Source: Bacteroidia bacterium
GTDB lineage: Bacteria > Bacteroidota > Bacteroidia > CAIKAF01
NCBI GenBank assembly: GCA_030427255.1
Contig: JAUHWY010000024.1
Coordinates: 1 to 49,250, forward strand
Direction of reading: 5' to 3'
Length of the DNA: 49,250 bases
A program made the position numbers and the translations under genes. Shown here in pieces: positions 34,630-42,920 of the stretch (its first letter is position 1; the number at the start of each line of letters is the position of its first letter). Below the pieces are notes generated by a model. It made no database searches and was not told the DNA's origin. It saw nothing but the letters and a program-made list of their open reading frames with translations.

Positions 34630-34848
34630 TAAAGACGGGATGCCTCCCGTCTCTCAAGGACAAAGTAAAGACGGAATGCCTTCCGTCTCTATGGCAGACG
34701 ACTAGGTAAAGACGGGATATACCTCCTGTCTCTCAAGGACAAAGTAAAGACGGAATGCCTTCCGTCTCTATGGCAGACGACTAGGTAAAGACGGGATATA
34801 CCTCCTGTCTCTCAAGGACAAAGTAAAGACGGGATGCCTCCCGTCTCT
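34630..34848 (+). repeat. Array of six short hairpins with a 79-bp tandem duplication
   Basis: Six units of the type TAAAGACGGGATGCCTCCCG plus TCTCT lie at 34630-34654, 34666-34690, 34707-34733, 34745-34769, 34786-34812 and 34824-34848. Each can fold as AGACGGRA/TYCCGTCT. The blocks 34666-34744 and 34745-34823 are identical, so one 79-bp unit carrying two hairpins was duplicated. Similar AGACGGGA..TCCCGTCT repeats are widespread in Bacteroidota intergenic DNA. Confidence 0.9.
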
Positions 34849-34975
34849 TTAATAATGAATGGATTCTGCGTGCCCTACCCCGCTACAACGGTTTCACGCA
34901 AAGTCGCAAAGCCGCAAAGGGGCGTTTAATGGCGCCATTGCATTCTATTAATCTCCAAAAACGGAGCATAGGACC

Positions 34976-36406
34976 TCACCCATTCGGCCTCAATCTAGCC
35001 CAAAGCGGCCAAAATAAAGTCAAAAGGGTCACTCCCGAAACAGAAGCAGCAAGCCCTAAATAAAGCAAATCTCCCGCAAAACTTAAAGACAAGCCCCAAA
35101 ACACCAACAACGAAAACAACATCCAAACCAACAAACGAACCAACCACCGCCCTTGCAATAGCAATCCCCCTTTTCTCCAAATTAGCCCGGCAGTGGCCAT
35201 ACCATGCAAACACTGACCCAAAGCAAAAGCAGCCGCAGCCCCTTCAATACCCCAAAACCGTTGAAACAAAACATTTGCCCCAATTTGAACAAGCAGCGTT
35301 CCCAATGAAATCCAAACCAAGGCCTTAACCTTACCCGAAGCCGTTGCCAATGTCCCCGAAACCAGCGAAAGTGCCAAAGGAACCAACGCAAAACCATGCA
35401 ACAAAAACAAATCTCCCAAATGCTGACCCTCCGCTCCATACAGCAGCGTGGCCAGCCATTGCCCACGAAAACCACAGGCCAAAAAAACCACCCATGCCAA
35501 TCCTCCCAATAGCGCCAAACCCGCCCAAAACAAACGCGCCGAAGCAGCCTTCCGATATTGCCATTTGGCCGCCAAAGGCAACAAAATCACGGAAAACAAG
35601 GCGCTAAACTGAAAAAAGGCATCCGTTATGCGGTACGAAGCCGCATATCGCCCTGCATCAGCAGCCCCCAACTCCTGCACCCGCTCAATCCAAATGGGCT
35701 CCAAACGCAAATAAACCCCCATAAGCAGACTCAAGATGGCATAAGGATAGCCTTCCCTTAGCACCCTCTTGAGCAAAGCCCATGGAAACCAAGCCCCGGA
35801 AAAACCAACATTCCGAGCCACCAAAACTACCGTAAAACCCAAACCCACCAAAGCCGCCAAACTTTGCAAGGCCGCATAACTCTGTGGATTAAAATCATAG
35901 CCCTCTCCGGGCCCAACCAAAAAATACAAACAAAGTCCCAGCAAAACCAACTTCTCCAAATTGGCCAACACCGCCTCCAATCCATACCGTCCGGAAGCCG
36001 AAAAAAGCGAACGAAAAAACTGGCCGTAAGAAAGCATGGCCAAATTGGCCCCCAACCACAACACCAAAACAATTTGTCCCCAACCCAAGCCCAAAATCAA
36101 CCCGGCCAAGCCCACCACCAAGGCATGCAACAACCATAATCCCGCCTTAAGCATAACCAAGCCCAGCAACCCTTCTCCCTTACGCATAGCCGATGCCGCC
36201 AATTGCCGTGTATAATAGGTGGTTAAACCCGCATCCAGCACAATATAAAAGGCCATGCTTAGGCTAAAAGCCGAATAAAAGGAACCCCAAGCCTGCATCC
36301 CCATGCTGCGTTGCACCAAAACCTCCACCACCAACACCCAACCCAACTTAACCAAGGCGTGCAAGCTGCCGCTAAAGGCCACATAACCCAACAAACTATG
36401 CTTCAT
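34976..36406 (-). CDS. Polysaccharide flippase (Wzx/MATE-like)
   Basis: The 476-residue protein is almost entirely hydrophobic, with about 12-14 predicted membrane helices. It starts MKHSLLGYVAFSGSLHALVK and contains YYTRQLAASAMRKGEG and YAASYRITDAFFQFSALFSV, typical of the oligosaccharide flippase (MVF/MOP) family. It would move lipid-linked glycan units across the inner membrane. Its start overlaps the preceding ligase-like gene by 11 nt, so the pair is co-translated. Which glycan is handled is unknown. The gene is Gly/Leu/Trp-rich and has higher GC than the accessory region. Confidence 0.85.
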   Translation of the reverse strand: MKHSLLGYVAFSGSLHALVKLGWVLVVEVLVQRSMGMQAWGSFYSAFSLSMAFYIVLDAGLTTYYTRQLAASAMRKGEGLLGLVMLKAGLWLLHALVVGLAGLILGLGWGQIVLVLWLGANLAMLSYGQFFRSLFSASGRYGLEAVLANLEKLVLLGLCLYFLVGPGEGYDFNPQSYAALQSLAALVGLGFTVVLVARNVGFSGAWFPWALLKRVLREGYPYAILSLLMGVYLRLEPIWIERVQELGAADAGRYAASYRITDAFFQFSALFSVILLPLAAKWQYRKAASARLFWAGLALLGGLAWVVFLACGFRGQWLATLLYGAEGQHLGDLFLLHGFALVPLALSLVSGTLATASGKVKALVWISLGTLLVQIGANVLFQRFWGIEGAAAAFALGQCLHGMATAGLIWRKGGLLLQGRWLVRLLVWMLFSLLVFWGLSLSFAGDLLYLGLAASVSGVTLLTLFWPLWARLRPNG

Positions 36407-37916
36407 GGCCCTGACTGTTTATGGTATGTAATCCTCCAAGCACCCAAAAGGCCGTAAACTGGTAAAGGCCTGCTTGAGTATCCAGTACATCCTCGCCCAA
36501 AAAGGCAAAGCTCATTAGAAACCAAAAGCCAAAAAACCAAGAACCCACCGGCCTTGGTTTCCAAAACCATACAGCCCCCCAACCCAATACAAACAAAACT
36601 ACAGAGGGCAAACCGCCCTTAGCCCACAAGCTCAACCATTGCTGGTGAGGATTCAAACGATAACGCGCTTCCAATCCCGGATGGTTTTGCTCCAAGGCTT
36701 CTGCCAACCGTGGACGTAAATTCCCCATGCCATGCCCAAACCAAGGCTTTTGTAAGGCCAAGTGCCAAGTAGTTTTCCAAAGCACCAACCGCAAAGCAAA
36801 GGATTTGCCATTCGGGTCGCCATTCAAGCTAAATTGATGCAAATCCCTAAAAAAGGCATTTACCCTTGCTCGAATGGCCGGCCGCTGCAATTCCAACCAA
36901 TTGGCGGTGCCCTGCTCAATAGCCCGAATTTCATCATCGCTTAGCTTCCGCAAATGGTAGGCATCCTTGCGCATGCCTCTTGAAGTCATATACCTTACCA
37001 AACAATGGTACAAAGAGCCTCCCTTGGCATGAAGTCCCTCCAAAGGCATCGTGCTCCGCTCCGGCCAATAGCGATGCAAATCGCCGGGGCTAACAAAATC
37101 CCAAACATAATGTCCGTTTTCTATGGCCGGATTCCCCGGCTGATATTTGTACGGGTGTTGGTTCGGACTAAAGCTAGGCCCAACTGCGCGCAAGCCATCC
37201 GGCTTGTAAAAATGCCACTCGTAGAACAAATAACTCCCGCCACCAATGGCCAAAACCACCACTACCCCCAACCAAATCCAACGACGGGGCGAACTTAAGC
37301 CAACATAAACCAAAAACAAAAAGGCACCCAACAGCCCCGTAAAGGATTGCATAAACAATAGCACCAACAAGGCAAAAAATGCATAGCCCCAAACCCAGGC
37401 TTTGCTCCCATACAAAAGGAACCACGAAGCGGTCAACACCAGCAAAGTGGCTAAACGTACATTCGAAACAAAAGGGGAAAAAGTCCTGGGATCCGCCATA
37501 GGCCAAGCCCTAAAATATTCCACGCTCCCCCAAAGCACCGCAAAAACAACCCCGGCAGCAGCCCAAGCCATCGCCCAAACCATCGCCCGCTTTTGCAATG
37601 CCAAGGCCGGCAAAACCAATGGAAACAACAGCAAGCCAAGCTTCATTTGAACATCCCTAAATATCAAATCTTGCGCCCCTCCATGCAGCAATGGCCACAA
37701 CAGGGCCAACCACCAAAGCCAAGGCCCCCATACCATTGGCCCTTTCCACCAAGCCGCCGGCCAACGCTTCCATTGAGCCAAAGAGGCCATTACCGACACA
37801 CCCAAGCCAATGCTCATTAGGCTGTTGGAACTTGCTAATCCAAAAAACAATAGGGCAAGACCCAAGCGTAGCGCCTGGCCAAAAACTCGATTCCTCCATG
37901 ACTCATCCATGCCCAT
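36396..37916 (-). CDS. O-antigen ligase / polymerase-like membrane protein
   Basis: The 506 residues include about 11 membrane helices: eight or so in the first 230 residues and more after residue 420. Between them is a large periplasmic loop (about 240-400) with many His, Tyr and Arg residues. The Wzy_C-type signature appears as FGHGMGNLRPRLAEALEQNH and LNPHQQWLSLWAKGGLPSVV, the conserved H-X2-(F/W)L-X5-G pattern of this family. It would join or polymerise glycans on undecaprenyl or lipid A carriers on the periplasmic face. A TATATTTG promoter lies 5 nt before the ATG. Confidence 0.85.
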   Translation of the reverse strand: MGMDESWRNRVFGQALRLGLALLFFGLASSNSLMSIGLGVSVMASLAQWKRWPAAWWKGPMVWGPWLWWLALLWPLLHGGAQDLIFRDVQMKLGLLLFPLVLPALALQKRAMVWAMAWAAAGVVFAVLWGSVEYFRAWPMADPRTFSPFVSNVRLATLLVLTASWFLLYGSKAWVWGYAFFALLVLLFMQSFTGLLGAFLFLVYVGLSSPRRWIWLGVVVVLAIGGGSYLFYEWHFYKPDGLRAVGPSFSPNQHPYKYQPGNPAIENGHYVWDFVSPGDLHRYWPERSTMPLEGLHAKGGSLYHCLVRYMTSRGMRKDAYHLRKLSDDEIRAIEQGTANWLELQRPAIRARVNAFFRDLHQFSLNGDPNGKSFALRLVLWKTTWHLALQKPWFGHGMGNLRPRLAEALEQNHPGLEARYRLNPHQQWLSLWAKGGLPSVVLFVLGWGAVWFWKPRPVGSWFFGFWFLMSFAFLGEDVLDTQAGLYQFTAFWVLGGLHTINSQGHEA

Positions 37917-37921
37917 GGCTT

Positions 37922-37929
37922 CAAATATA
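37922..37929 (-). promoter_or_regulatory. Promoter element TATATTTG before the O-antigen ligase-like gene
   Basis: On the minus strand a perfect TAnnTTTG is followed by AAGCC and the ATG at 37916. The short distance predicts a leaderless or nearly leaderless transcript for the ligase-flippase pair. Confidence 0.6.
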
Positions 37930-38054
37930 CAACCCAGTGTTCAGCAATCCTTTCAACCTTAGGTTCTCAAACATCCCCGCTTAGTGAAGTCTAAATGTAA
38001 AAGTCAAACCTCAGCCTTTCCCTTTCAAATTTAAAATTCAATCCTTTGTTTACC

Positions 38055-38633
38055 CTAGCGCTTGAAACTCAAGCGATGCTCCTTAGTCAAACCATGCAGG
38101 GCAATCGCTTTGCGATGCAGCTCCGTGGGGTATCCTTTGTTCTTTTCCCAACCATAGGCCGGATAGCTTTTGCTCAAGCCCTGCATGTACGCATCCCTAT
38201 GCGTTTTGGCCAATACCGAAGCTGCCGCAATGCAGGCAAATTTGCCGTCACCTTTTACCTCGCAGCGGTGCGGTATCCCAAAATAAGGCTTAAACCTATT
38301 TCCATCAATCAACAAAAACTCCGGTTTAAGGCTGAGCATTTCTACCGCTCTATGCATGGCCAAAATAGAGGCCTGAAGTATATTCACTCGATCAATCTCT
38401 TGAGCATCCGCAGAAGCTACCGCCCAAGCCAAAGCGTTTTCTTCTATATGCACCCGTAAGGCCTCCCTTTGCTTGGTGCTCAATTGCTTGGAATCGTTCA
38501 AGCCCGGCAGCTCTTTCTCTACCGGCCAAACGACAGCGGCAGCAAAAACCGGACCCGCCAAACAGCCTCTTCCGGCCTCATCGCAACCGGCGGTTAAGGG
38601 CTCACCTTTTTTGGGATACCTCATGCTTTTCAT
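38055..38633 (-). CDS. rnhB: Ribonuclease HII
   Basis: It removes ribonucleotides from DNA and RNA-DNA hybrids. The 192 residues contain the catalytic start GCDEAGRGCLAGPVFAAAVV (Asp and Glu), LNDSKQLSTKQREALR, and LLIDGNRFKPYFGIPHRCEV with the third acid. The family end ASVLAKTHRDAYMQGL and YGWEKNKGYPTELHRKAI follow. The start codon lies inside the end of the glycosyltransferase gene upstream (32-nt overlap; Met at 38624 would give 23 nt), so translation is probably coupled. Confidence 0.95.
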   Translation of the reverse strand: MKSMRYPKKGEPLTAGCDEAGRGCLAGPVFAAAVVWPVEKELPGLNDSKQLSTKQREALRVHIEENALAWAVASADAQEIDRVNILQASILAMHRAVEMLSLKPEFLLIDGNRFKPYFGIPHRCEVKGDGKFACIAAASVLAKTHRDAYMQGLSKSYPAYGWEKNKGYPTELHRKAIALHGLTKEHRLSFKR

Positions 38634-39753
38634 GAATTTCGTTCAAAAGCTCCGATACCTTTTCCGCCACCGCATCCCAACTAAAGTCACCCAAACGCTT
38701 TTTGCCCTTTTCTATCAGGTCCTTTCGATAGGCTTCGTCTCCGGCCAAGCGCTGCATCCCTTCGGCCATAGAGTGAATGTTGCGCGGGTCTACCCAGCAA
38801 GCCGCCTCTCCTGCTACTTCGGGCAAGGCCGTTGCTTGGGCGGCCAATACCGGAACTTCGGCCGACATGGCTTCCAACATGGGCAAACCAAAACCCTCAT
38901 ACATGCTTACGTAAACCATAGCTAGAGCACTACCCATCCACTTCCGGGCATCTTCTTGCGCCACCGCTCCGGGCAATACTATATGCGCCCTAAACGGCGA
39001 AGCTTCAATGGCCTCGTGCAATGCAGCATAATCGCCGGAATCTCGACCTGCCAATACCAACATCGCTCCTTCGGGGCTGGATGCCCGATAGTGCTCCCAT
39101 CCCTTGACCAAAGCCACCAAGTTTTTTCGAGGATACCAATGACCCAAATAGAAAAAATAGGGCCTTCCTTGGGTATGATCTGCCCTAAAAGCCCTTTGCT
39201 CCTCTGCCGATAAGGCAGGCCAAGCCTCCGGCTGCACTCCATTGCCTACCACCGAAACCTTTTCAGGCGGCACCCCATAAAAATGCACAATCTCCGACTT
39301 GCTAAACTCCGAAACAGTGGCAATTTTTGCCGCATGCGCCGCATACTTTGGCCAAAACCGCCGGTAATGCCATCGGTGGTTGTACCTAAAGTGTTGTGGA
39401 AAACGCTCAAAATTCACATCGTGCATCACCGGCAAGGAAGGAACCGATGACCGCAAACTCAAATACGCATCGGGCGAAAAAAACACATCTGCCTTCCATT
39501 GATGCAAAGCCCTGGCTACCTGCCACTCAAACCAAACATAAAACAAAAAGGCATGCCGCGCCGGGGGGAACAAATGCCTGCCCTCCACATTGGACCCAAA
39601 GATAAACGAGGGGTCAAAAGGCCGATCAAACAAAAACAAAAACTCATCCTCAGGCCGCATGGCCACCAGCCTTTGGCAAACTTCACGGGTAAAAACCCCA
39701 ACCCCATGCACTTGGCCCGGAATCAACACCCGTGTATTGATGGCTATACGCAT
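38602..39753 (-). CDS. Group 1 (GT4) glycosyltransferase
   Basis: The 383-residue GT-B enzyme starts MRIAINTRVLIPGQVHGVGV, the normal beginning for this group. The frame is open seven codons further, but those codons overlap the promoter. The C-terminal nucleotide-sugar domain has PYFFYLGHWYPRKNLVALVK and the E-X7-E signature in MYEGFGLPMLEAMSAEVPVL. It likely adds a sugar to a surface polysaccharide, in keeping with the flippase and ligase genes 700 nt away on the same strand. rnhB overlaps its 3' end. Confidence 0.9.
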   Translation of the reverse strand: MRIAINTRVLIPGQVHGVGVFTREVCQRLVAMRPEDEFLFLFDRPFDPSFIFGSNVEGRHLFPPARHAFLFYVWFEWQVARALHQWKADVFFSPDAYLSLRSSVPSLPVMHDVNFERFPQHFRYNHRWHYRRFWPKYAAHAAKIATVSEFSKSEIVHFYGVPPEKVSVVGNGVQPEAWPALSAEEQRAFRADHTQGRPYFFYLGHWYPRKNLVALVKGWEHYRASSPEGAMLVLAGRDSGDYAALHEAIEASPFRAHIVLPGAVAQEDARKWMGSALAMVYVSMYEGFGLPMLEAMSAEVPVLAAQATALPEVAGEAACWVDPRNIHSMAEGMQRLAGDEAYRKDLIEKGKKRLGDFSWDAVAEKVSELLNEIHEKHEVSQKR

Positions 39754-39757
39754 GCCC

Positions 39758-39765
39758 CAAAGGTA
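39758..39765 (-). promoter_or_regulatory. Promoter element TACCTTTG, 4 nt before ATG
   Basis: On the minus strand TACCTTTG is followed by GGGC and the ATG at 39753. This is the same 4-nt distance as at 26291 and 39892 and predicts a leaderless mRNA. Confidence 0.65.
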
Positions 39766-39891
39766 AAGCTTCAAACCTTATGGCCTGCAAACTCTTGACC
39801 AGTCAAACCAAAAAGGGGGCTTCCCAACTTAAGGCTTCCTAAATGGAGTGTTTAGACCCATCCCTCATGTAAGATTCCGCGCATTTCTGTC

Positions 39892-39899
39892 TACCTTTG
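39892..39899 (+). promoter_or_regulatory. Promoter element TACCTTTG before carA
   Basis: A perfect TAnnTTTG lies 4 nt (CCCC) before the ATG at 39904, predicting leaderless carA mRNA. No room exists for a 5' leader or attenuator. Confidence 0.65.
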
Positions 39900-39903
39900 C
39901 CCC

Positions 39904-41031
39904 ATGGCGCAACCGCAACCTTTGCACAAAGCCGTGCTTCGACTGCAAGACGGCACTGAATTTCACGGACTGGCCGCAGGTGCTCAGGCCACCGTTACCG
40001 GCGAACTGTGCTTCAACACAGCCATGGCGGGCTACCAAGAAACATTTTCTGACCCTTCCTACACCGGCCAAATGTTGGTCATGACCCATGCCCACATAGG
40101 AAATTATGGCATCATCGAAGGCGAATCCGAATCCAAAGGACCAACCCTCCGTGCCCTTATTTGCCGAAATTACAGCGGAAATCAAACCGACCTTCGGCCC
40201 GGCTCTCAAGCCCTTGACCCTTGGCTCAGCGAAGCCGGTGTACCCGTAATTTACAACATCGACACCCGTGCCTTGGTCCGCAAACTGCGCCGGGCCGGTA
40301 GCCTAAACGCCTTGGTAAGCACCGAGGACTTATCCGAAGAAACTCGAAACACCCTTCTCGCCCAAACTCCGGACATGCAAGGCCTCGCCTTGGTCAACGA
40401 AGTCACGGTATCCGAGCCCACCGACATGAATTGGCCTTCGGCAGGACCCAAAATTGCTGTTTTGGACCTTGGCCATAAGGCGGCTATGCTGCGCCTGCTC
40501 ACCGAACGTGGAGCCCGCTTAAGAATTTTTCCTGCCCACACCGACAGCCAAGAAATACTGGCTTGGGAACCCGATGGATTTCTCATTACCAATGGCCCAG
40601 GCGACCCCGAACCCCTCCAACAAGTAATTGAAACCACCCGAAAGCTCATAGCCACCGACAAACCCATGCTCGGCATTTGTCTTGGGCACCAAATCATTGC
40701 CTTGGCCATGGGCATTCCGACCTATAAAATGAAACACGGCCACCGTGGCGTAAACCATCCAGTCCTCCATTTGACCACCGGTCGAGGCGAAATCACCTCC
40801 CAAAACCATGGCTTTGCGGTGGATGCAGAGGCGCTCGCCCGGCATCCGGACATGGAGTTGACCCATCGCCACCTCAACGACGGAACGGTAGCGGGCATGC
40901 GCCACCGCAGCAAGCCCACATTTTGCGTGCAATACCACCCCGAAGCGCACCCCGGTCCCCACGACAGCCGCTACCTGTTCGACGATTTCATGGACCGCCT
41001 GAGCCCACGACCTCAGTCCTGGGTTGGTTAG
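39904..41031 (+). CDS. carA: Carbamoyl-phosphate synthase small subunit
   Basis: It hydrolyses glutamine and channels ammonia to CarB for arginine and pyrimidine synthesis. At 375 residues the length is normal. The N-terminal domain (about 1-150) has GYQETFSDPSYTGQMLVMTH. The glutamine amidotransferase domain shows TNGPGDPEPLQQ, the nucleophile Cys in PMLGICLGHQIIALAMGIPT, and the His-Glu pair in FCVQYHPEAHPGPHDS. carB is not in the window. carA often follows rplQ in Bacteroidota; here it lies about 32 kb away on the other strand. Confidence 0.97.
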   Translation: MAQPQPLHKAVLRLQDGTEFHGLAAGAQATVTGELCFNTAMAGYQETFSDPSYTGQMLVMTHAHIGNYGIIEGESESKGPTLRALICRNYSGNQTDLRPGSQALDPWLSEAGVPVIYNIDTRALVRKLRRAGSLNALVSTEDLSEETRNTLLAQTPDMQGLALVNEVTVSEPTDMNWPSAGPKIAVLDLGHKAAMLRLLTERGARLRIFPAHTDSQEILAWEPDGFLITNGPGDPEPLQQVIETTRKLIATDKPMLGICLGHQIIALAMGIPTYKMKHGHRGVNHPVLHLTTGRGEITSQNHGFAVDAEALARHPDMELTHRHLNDGTVAGMRHRSKPTFCVQYHPEAHPGPHDSRYLFDDFMDRLSPRPQSWVG

Positions 41032-41096
41032 GCGGGCCCCGGTTCCATAGAAAGCCTCAGCTCCATATCCGGCCCTTGACTGCGGTCTCCCTTGCC

Positions 41097-41175
41097 CCAA
41101 GCAAGCCGGCTTAGGGCTGCGGGGGTTTACCCGAAACAACGGGACCACCTCCTCGCCCAAAGCCGGCTAGCCCGG
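41097..41175 (-). repeat. GC-rich palindromic element g
   Basis: Arms 41097-41117 and 41155-41175 (21 bp) pair with about four mismatches around AGCCGGCT. On the minus strand the core reads GGGCGAGGAGGTGGTCCCG with a weak inner hairpin CCCG/CGGG. GC-rich flanks run from 41032 to 41215, with no gene. Confidence 0.65.
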
Positions 41176-41223
41176 GGCTGCGGGCGGCCCTCCGTTGGGG
41201 CCGGGGGGCGATTTTACATAGCT

Positions 41224-41333
41224 CATGGTTTCAACCATGGGCGAACCGGCGCAACCCACGATATATCCACGATTTCAACCATGGGCGAACCGTCGCAACC
41301 CACGGTATACCCCACGGTTTCAACCGTGGGCTA
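41224..41333 (+). repeat. REP-like array, 44-bp units
   Basis: Two full 44-bp units (41224-41267 and 41268-41311) and a partial third carry small palindromes CATGGTT-TC-AACCATG and CCACGGTT-TC-AACCGTGG, separated by GGGCGAACCGKCGCAACCCA. The array ends at the stop codon of the minus-strand T9SS gene and may serve as a bidirectional stop between that gene and carA. Confidence 0.85.
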
Positions 41334-41334
41334 G

Positions 41335-42573
41335 TTATGGAACAACCAAACGCCCTACCCGATACGTTTGTCCATCCGGATTTTTAAAGAAGACCACATA
41401 AAGCCCTTTGCTCAGGCTTTGGGTATTCAGGTGTTGAGGGTCAATGCCTTGAATGGAATACACCACCTTACCCGACATGGATACAAAGAAAAAGCTGGCT
41501 TCGGAGTGCAGTTCTTGGGCTTCAATGCGCACCATGCCTTGGCTTGGATTGGGATAAAGGAGCGCTCCGGTGGCTTCTTGGGCCTGTTGCATGCCCGTAA
41601 ATTGCCAGGCGGAATCCAGAGGGGAGCCGCAACCATATACCGGATACAAGCCATGGGTGCTGATTAAGTTGCCGTCGCGCCAATAGCAAGAAAGGCTGGA
41701 GAGGTGCAAGGTAGAGGCATAGGACATATGATGATCTTGGTTCCATGGACTATCAACATAGGGTAGTCCGACCTCTTTAATTATTCCACTAAGCACAAAA
41801 TTGTTTCCGGCACCTTCAATGTATTGATAGGGTTCCTCAGGATCCGGTCCGGGGTTCAAGAGCATGGGATAATAAATGGAGTCATCGAAGTAACCATACT
41901 CCCGCTTGCTTATTGAGGTGTAAGCAATGCGTTGATTATTCAGGTAGCTTACCGAATCAATGGATACTCCCACCAAATCTCCTCCGGCAGGAGTTAAGTT
42001 ATTTCCCAAAACCACATTATCCTCAAAATGATAGGTTACTATCTCCGGAAAATCTTCTACTTCAGGCTTTGCCCCAAGCTGCGACAAAAACACCCTAGGT
42101 AAATTGGCTGGATAAGCTAAAACGGCCCCATTGAGGTCAGGAAGAATATCAGCCCTTTCGGTTGAATCCATAAAGGCGTTATTAAGGAAAGCTTTTCCCC
42201 CACCGATATTAATCCTGATTATATAGGTTTGAACAAGAAAATAGTGGTTTGTGTCTTCGTACAAAAACAAACCATCGGATTCCCAGTCAGATTTCCCGGG
42301 ATAGCGAAACCTGACGGCATGCAGCATGACGCTATCAACGATACCCCAAGGACGGGCTTCTACCTCAAAATGGCCAAAAACCTTCCAACCTTTTTTAATG
42401 GTGGTGGGTGGCTCATAAGGATGCGGATAATAAGGCTCAAAATACGACAACAGCCCCTCCCAACGGGTGAGCGTATCTCCCAAAAAGGGTTGGAAATTAG
42501 AACTCTGAGCAGTTCCCTTGCCCGCAAAAGCCAAAAACAAGGAGCCCACCAAAACAATTACTTTAAATGGCAT
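41335..42573 (-). CDS. T9SS-sorted exported protein, 412 aa
   Basis: A Sec signal peptide (MPFKVIVLVGSLFLAFAGKG, then TAQ) leads a mature part of about 310 residues that I cannot place in a family. The last ~75 residues form a type A T9SS sorting domain: LLYPNPSQGMVRIEAQEL, VSMSGKVVYS and SLSKGLYVVFFKN, ending VGRLVVP. The protein is therefore expected at the cell surface or released. The body is Tyr/Pro/Asp-rich, with DNHHMSYASTLHLSSLSCYW-like text. It is the only minus-strand gene in the 3' part and has no visible partner. Confidence 0.85.
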   Translation of the reverse strand: MPFKVIVLVGSLFLAFAGKGTAQSSNFQPFLGDTLTRWEGLLSYFEPYYPHPYEPPTTIKKGWKVFGHFEVEARPWGIVDSVMLHAVRFRYPGKSDWESDGLFLYEDTNHYFLVQTYIIRINIGGGKAFLNNAFMDSTERADILPDLNGAVLAYPANLPRVFLSQLGAKPEVEDFPEIVTYHFEDNVVLGNNLTPAGGDLVGVSIDSVSYLNNQRIAYTSISKREYGYFDDSIYYPMLLNPGPDPEEPYQYIEGAGNNFVLSGIIKEVGLPYVDSPWNQDHHMSYASTLHLSSLSCYWRDGNLISTHGLYPVYGCGSPLDSAWQFTGMQQAQEATGALLYPNPSQGMVRIEAQELHSEASFFFVSMSGKVVYSIQGIDPQHLNTQSLSKGLYVVFFKNPDGQTYRVGRLVVP

Positions 42574-42920
42574 GGATTGAATTTTGGGTTAAGTTACGGG
42601 CTTTTCTTCAAGAACACAAATCCAAAAGTCAAAATTAAGCCAATCAATATACCTCTTGAGTCAAAACCTTGATTAACATACCACTAGAAAATAGAATCAA
42701 GGGTGATAGTTAGGAAAAATTCAAAATGGCCAAAATAATTTCTTAACATTCGTTAGAACTTTTGAGCAGTTTAACCTACATCTAAGCAATACATTAAAAT
42801 TTAAAAGTCATTTCCCTTTTGGGAGTTTAATAAAAAGGGTGTTTTGAGAAAAAAAAGAGTGTTTTGCTTTTGATAATAAAAAAAAGGGTATACCTTGCCT
42901 CAAACTTTAACCGCCAAATT
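42574..42920 (+). promoter_or_regulatory. Divergent intergenic region between two T9SS cargo genes
   Basis: This AT-rich 347-nt gap separates divergent genes. A weak plus-strand candidate is TTG (42870-42872), 18 nt and TACCTTGC (42891-42898), which differs from TAnnTTTG at two positions. AAAAAGGGTGTTTTGAGA and a similar run nearby form an imperfect direct repeat. No gene or RNA is supported. Confidence 0.3.

Noticed and set aside
34630-34848. CRISPR array
   Set aside because: Repeats are short hairpins, the intervening pieces are themselves repeated rather than unique, spacing is irregular, and no cas gene is present.
35344-36139. Plus-strand frames within the flippase gene rich in Pro, Lys and Gln
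   Set aside because: They are the complement of hydrophobic membrane-helix codons of the real minus-strand gene.
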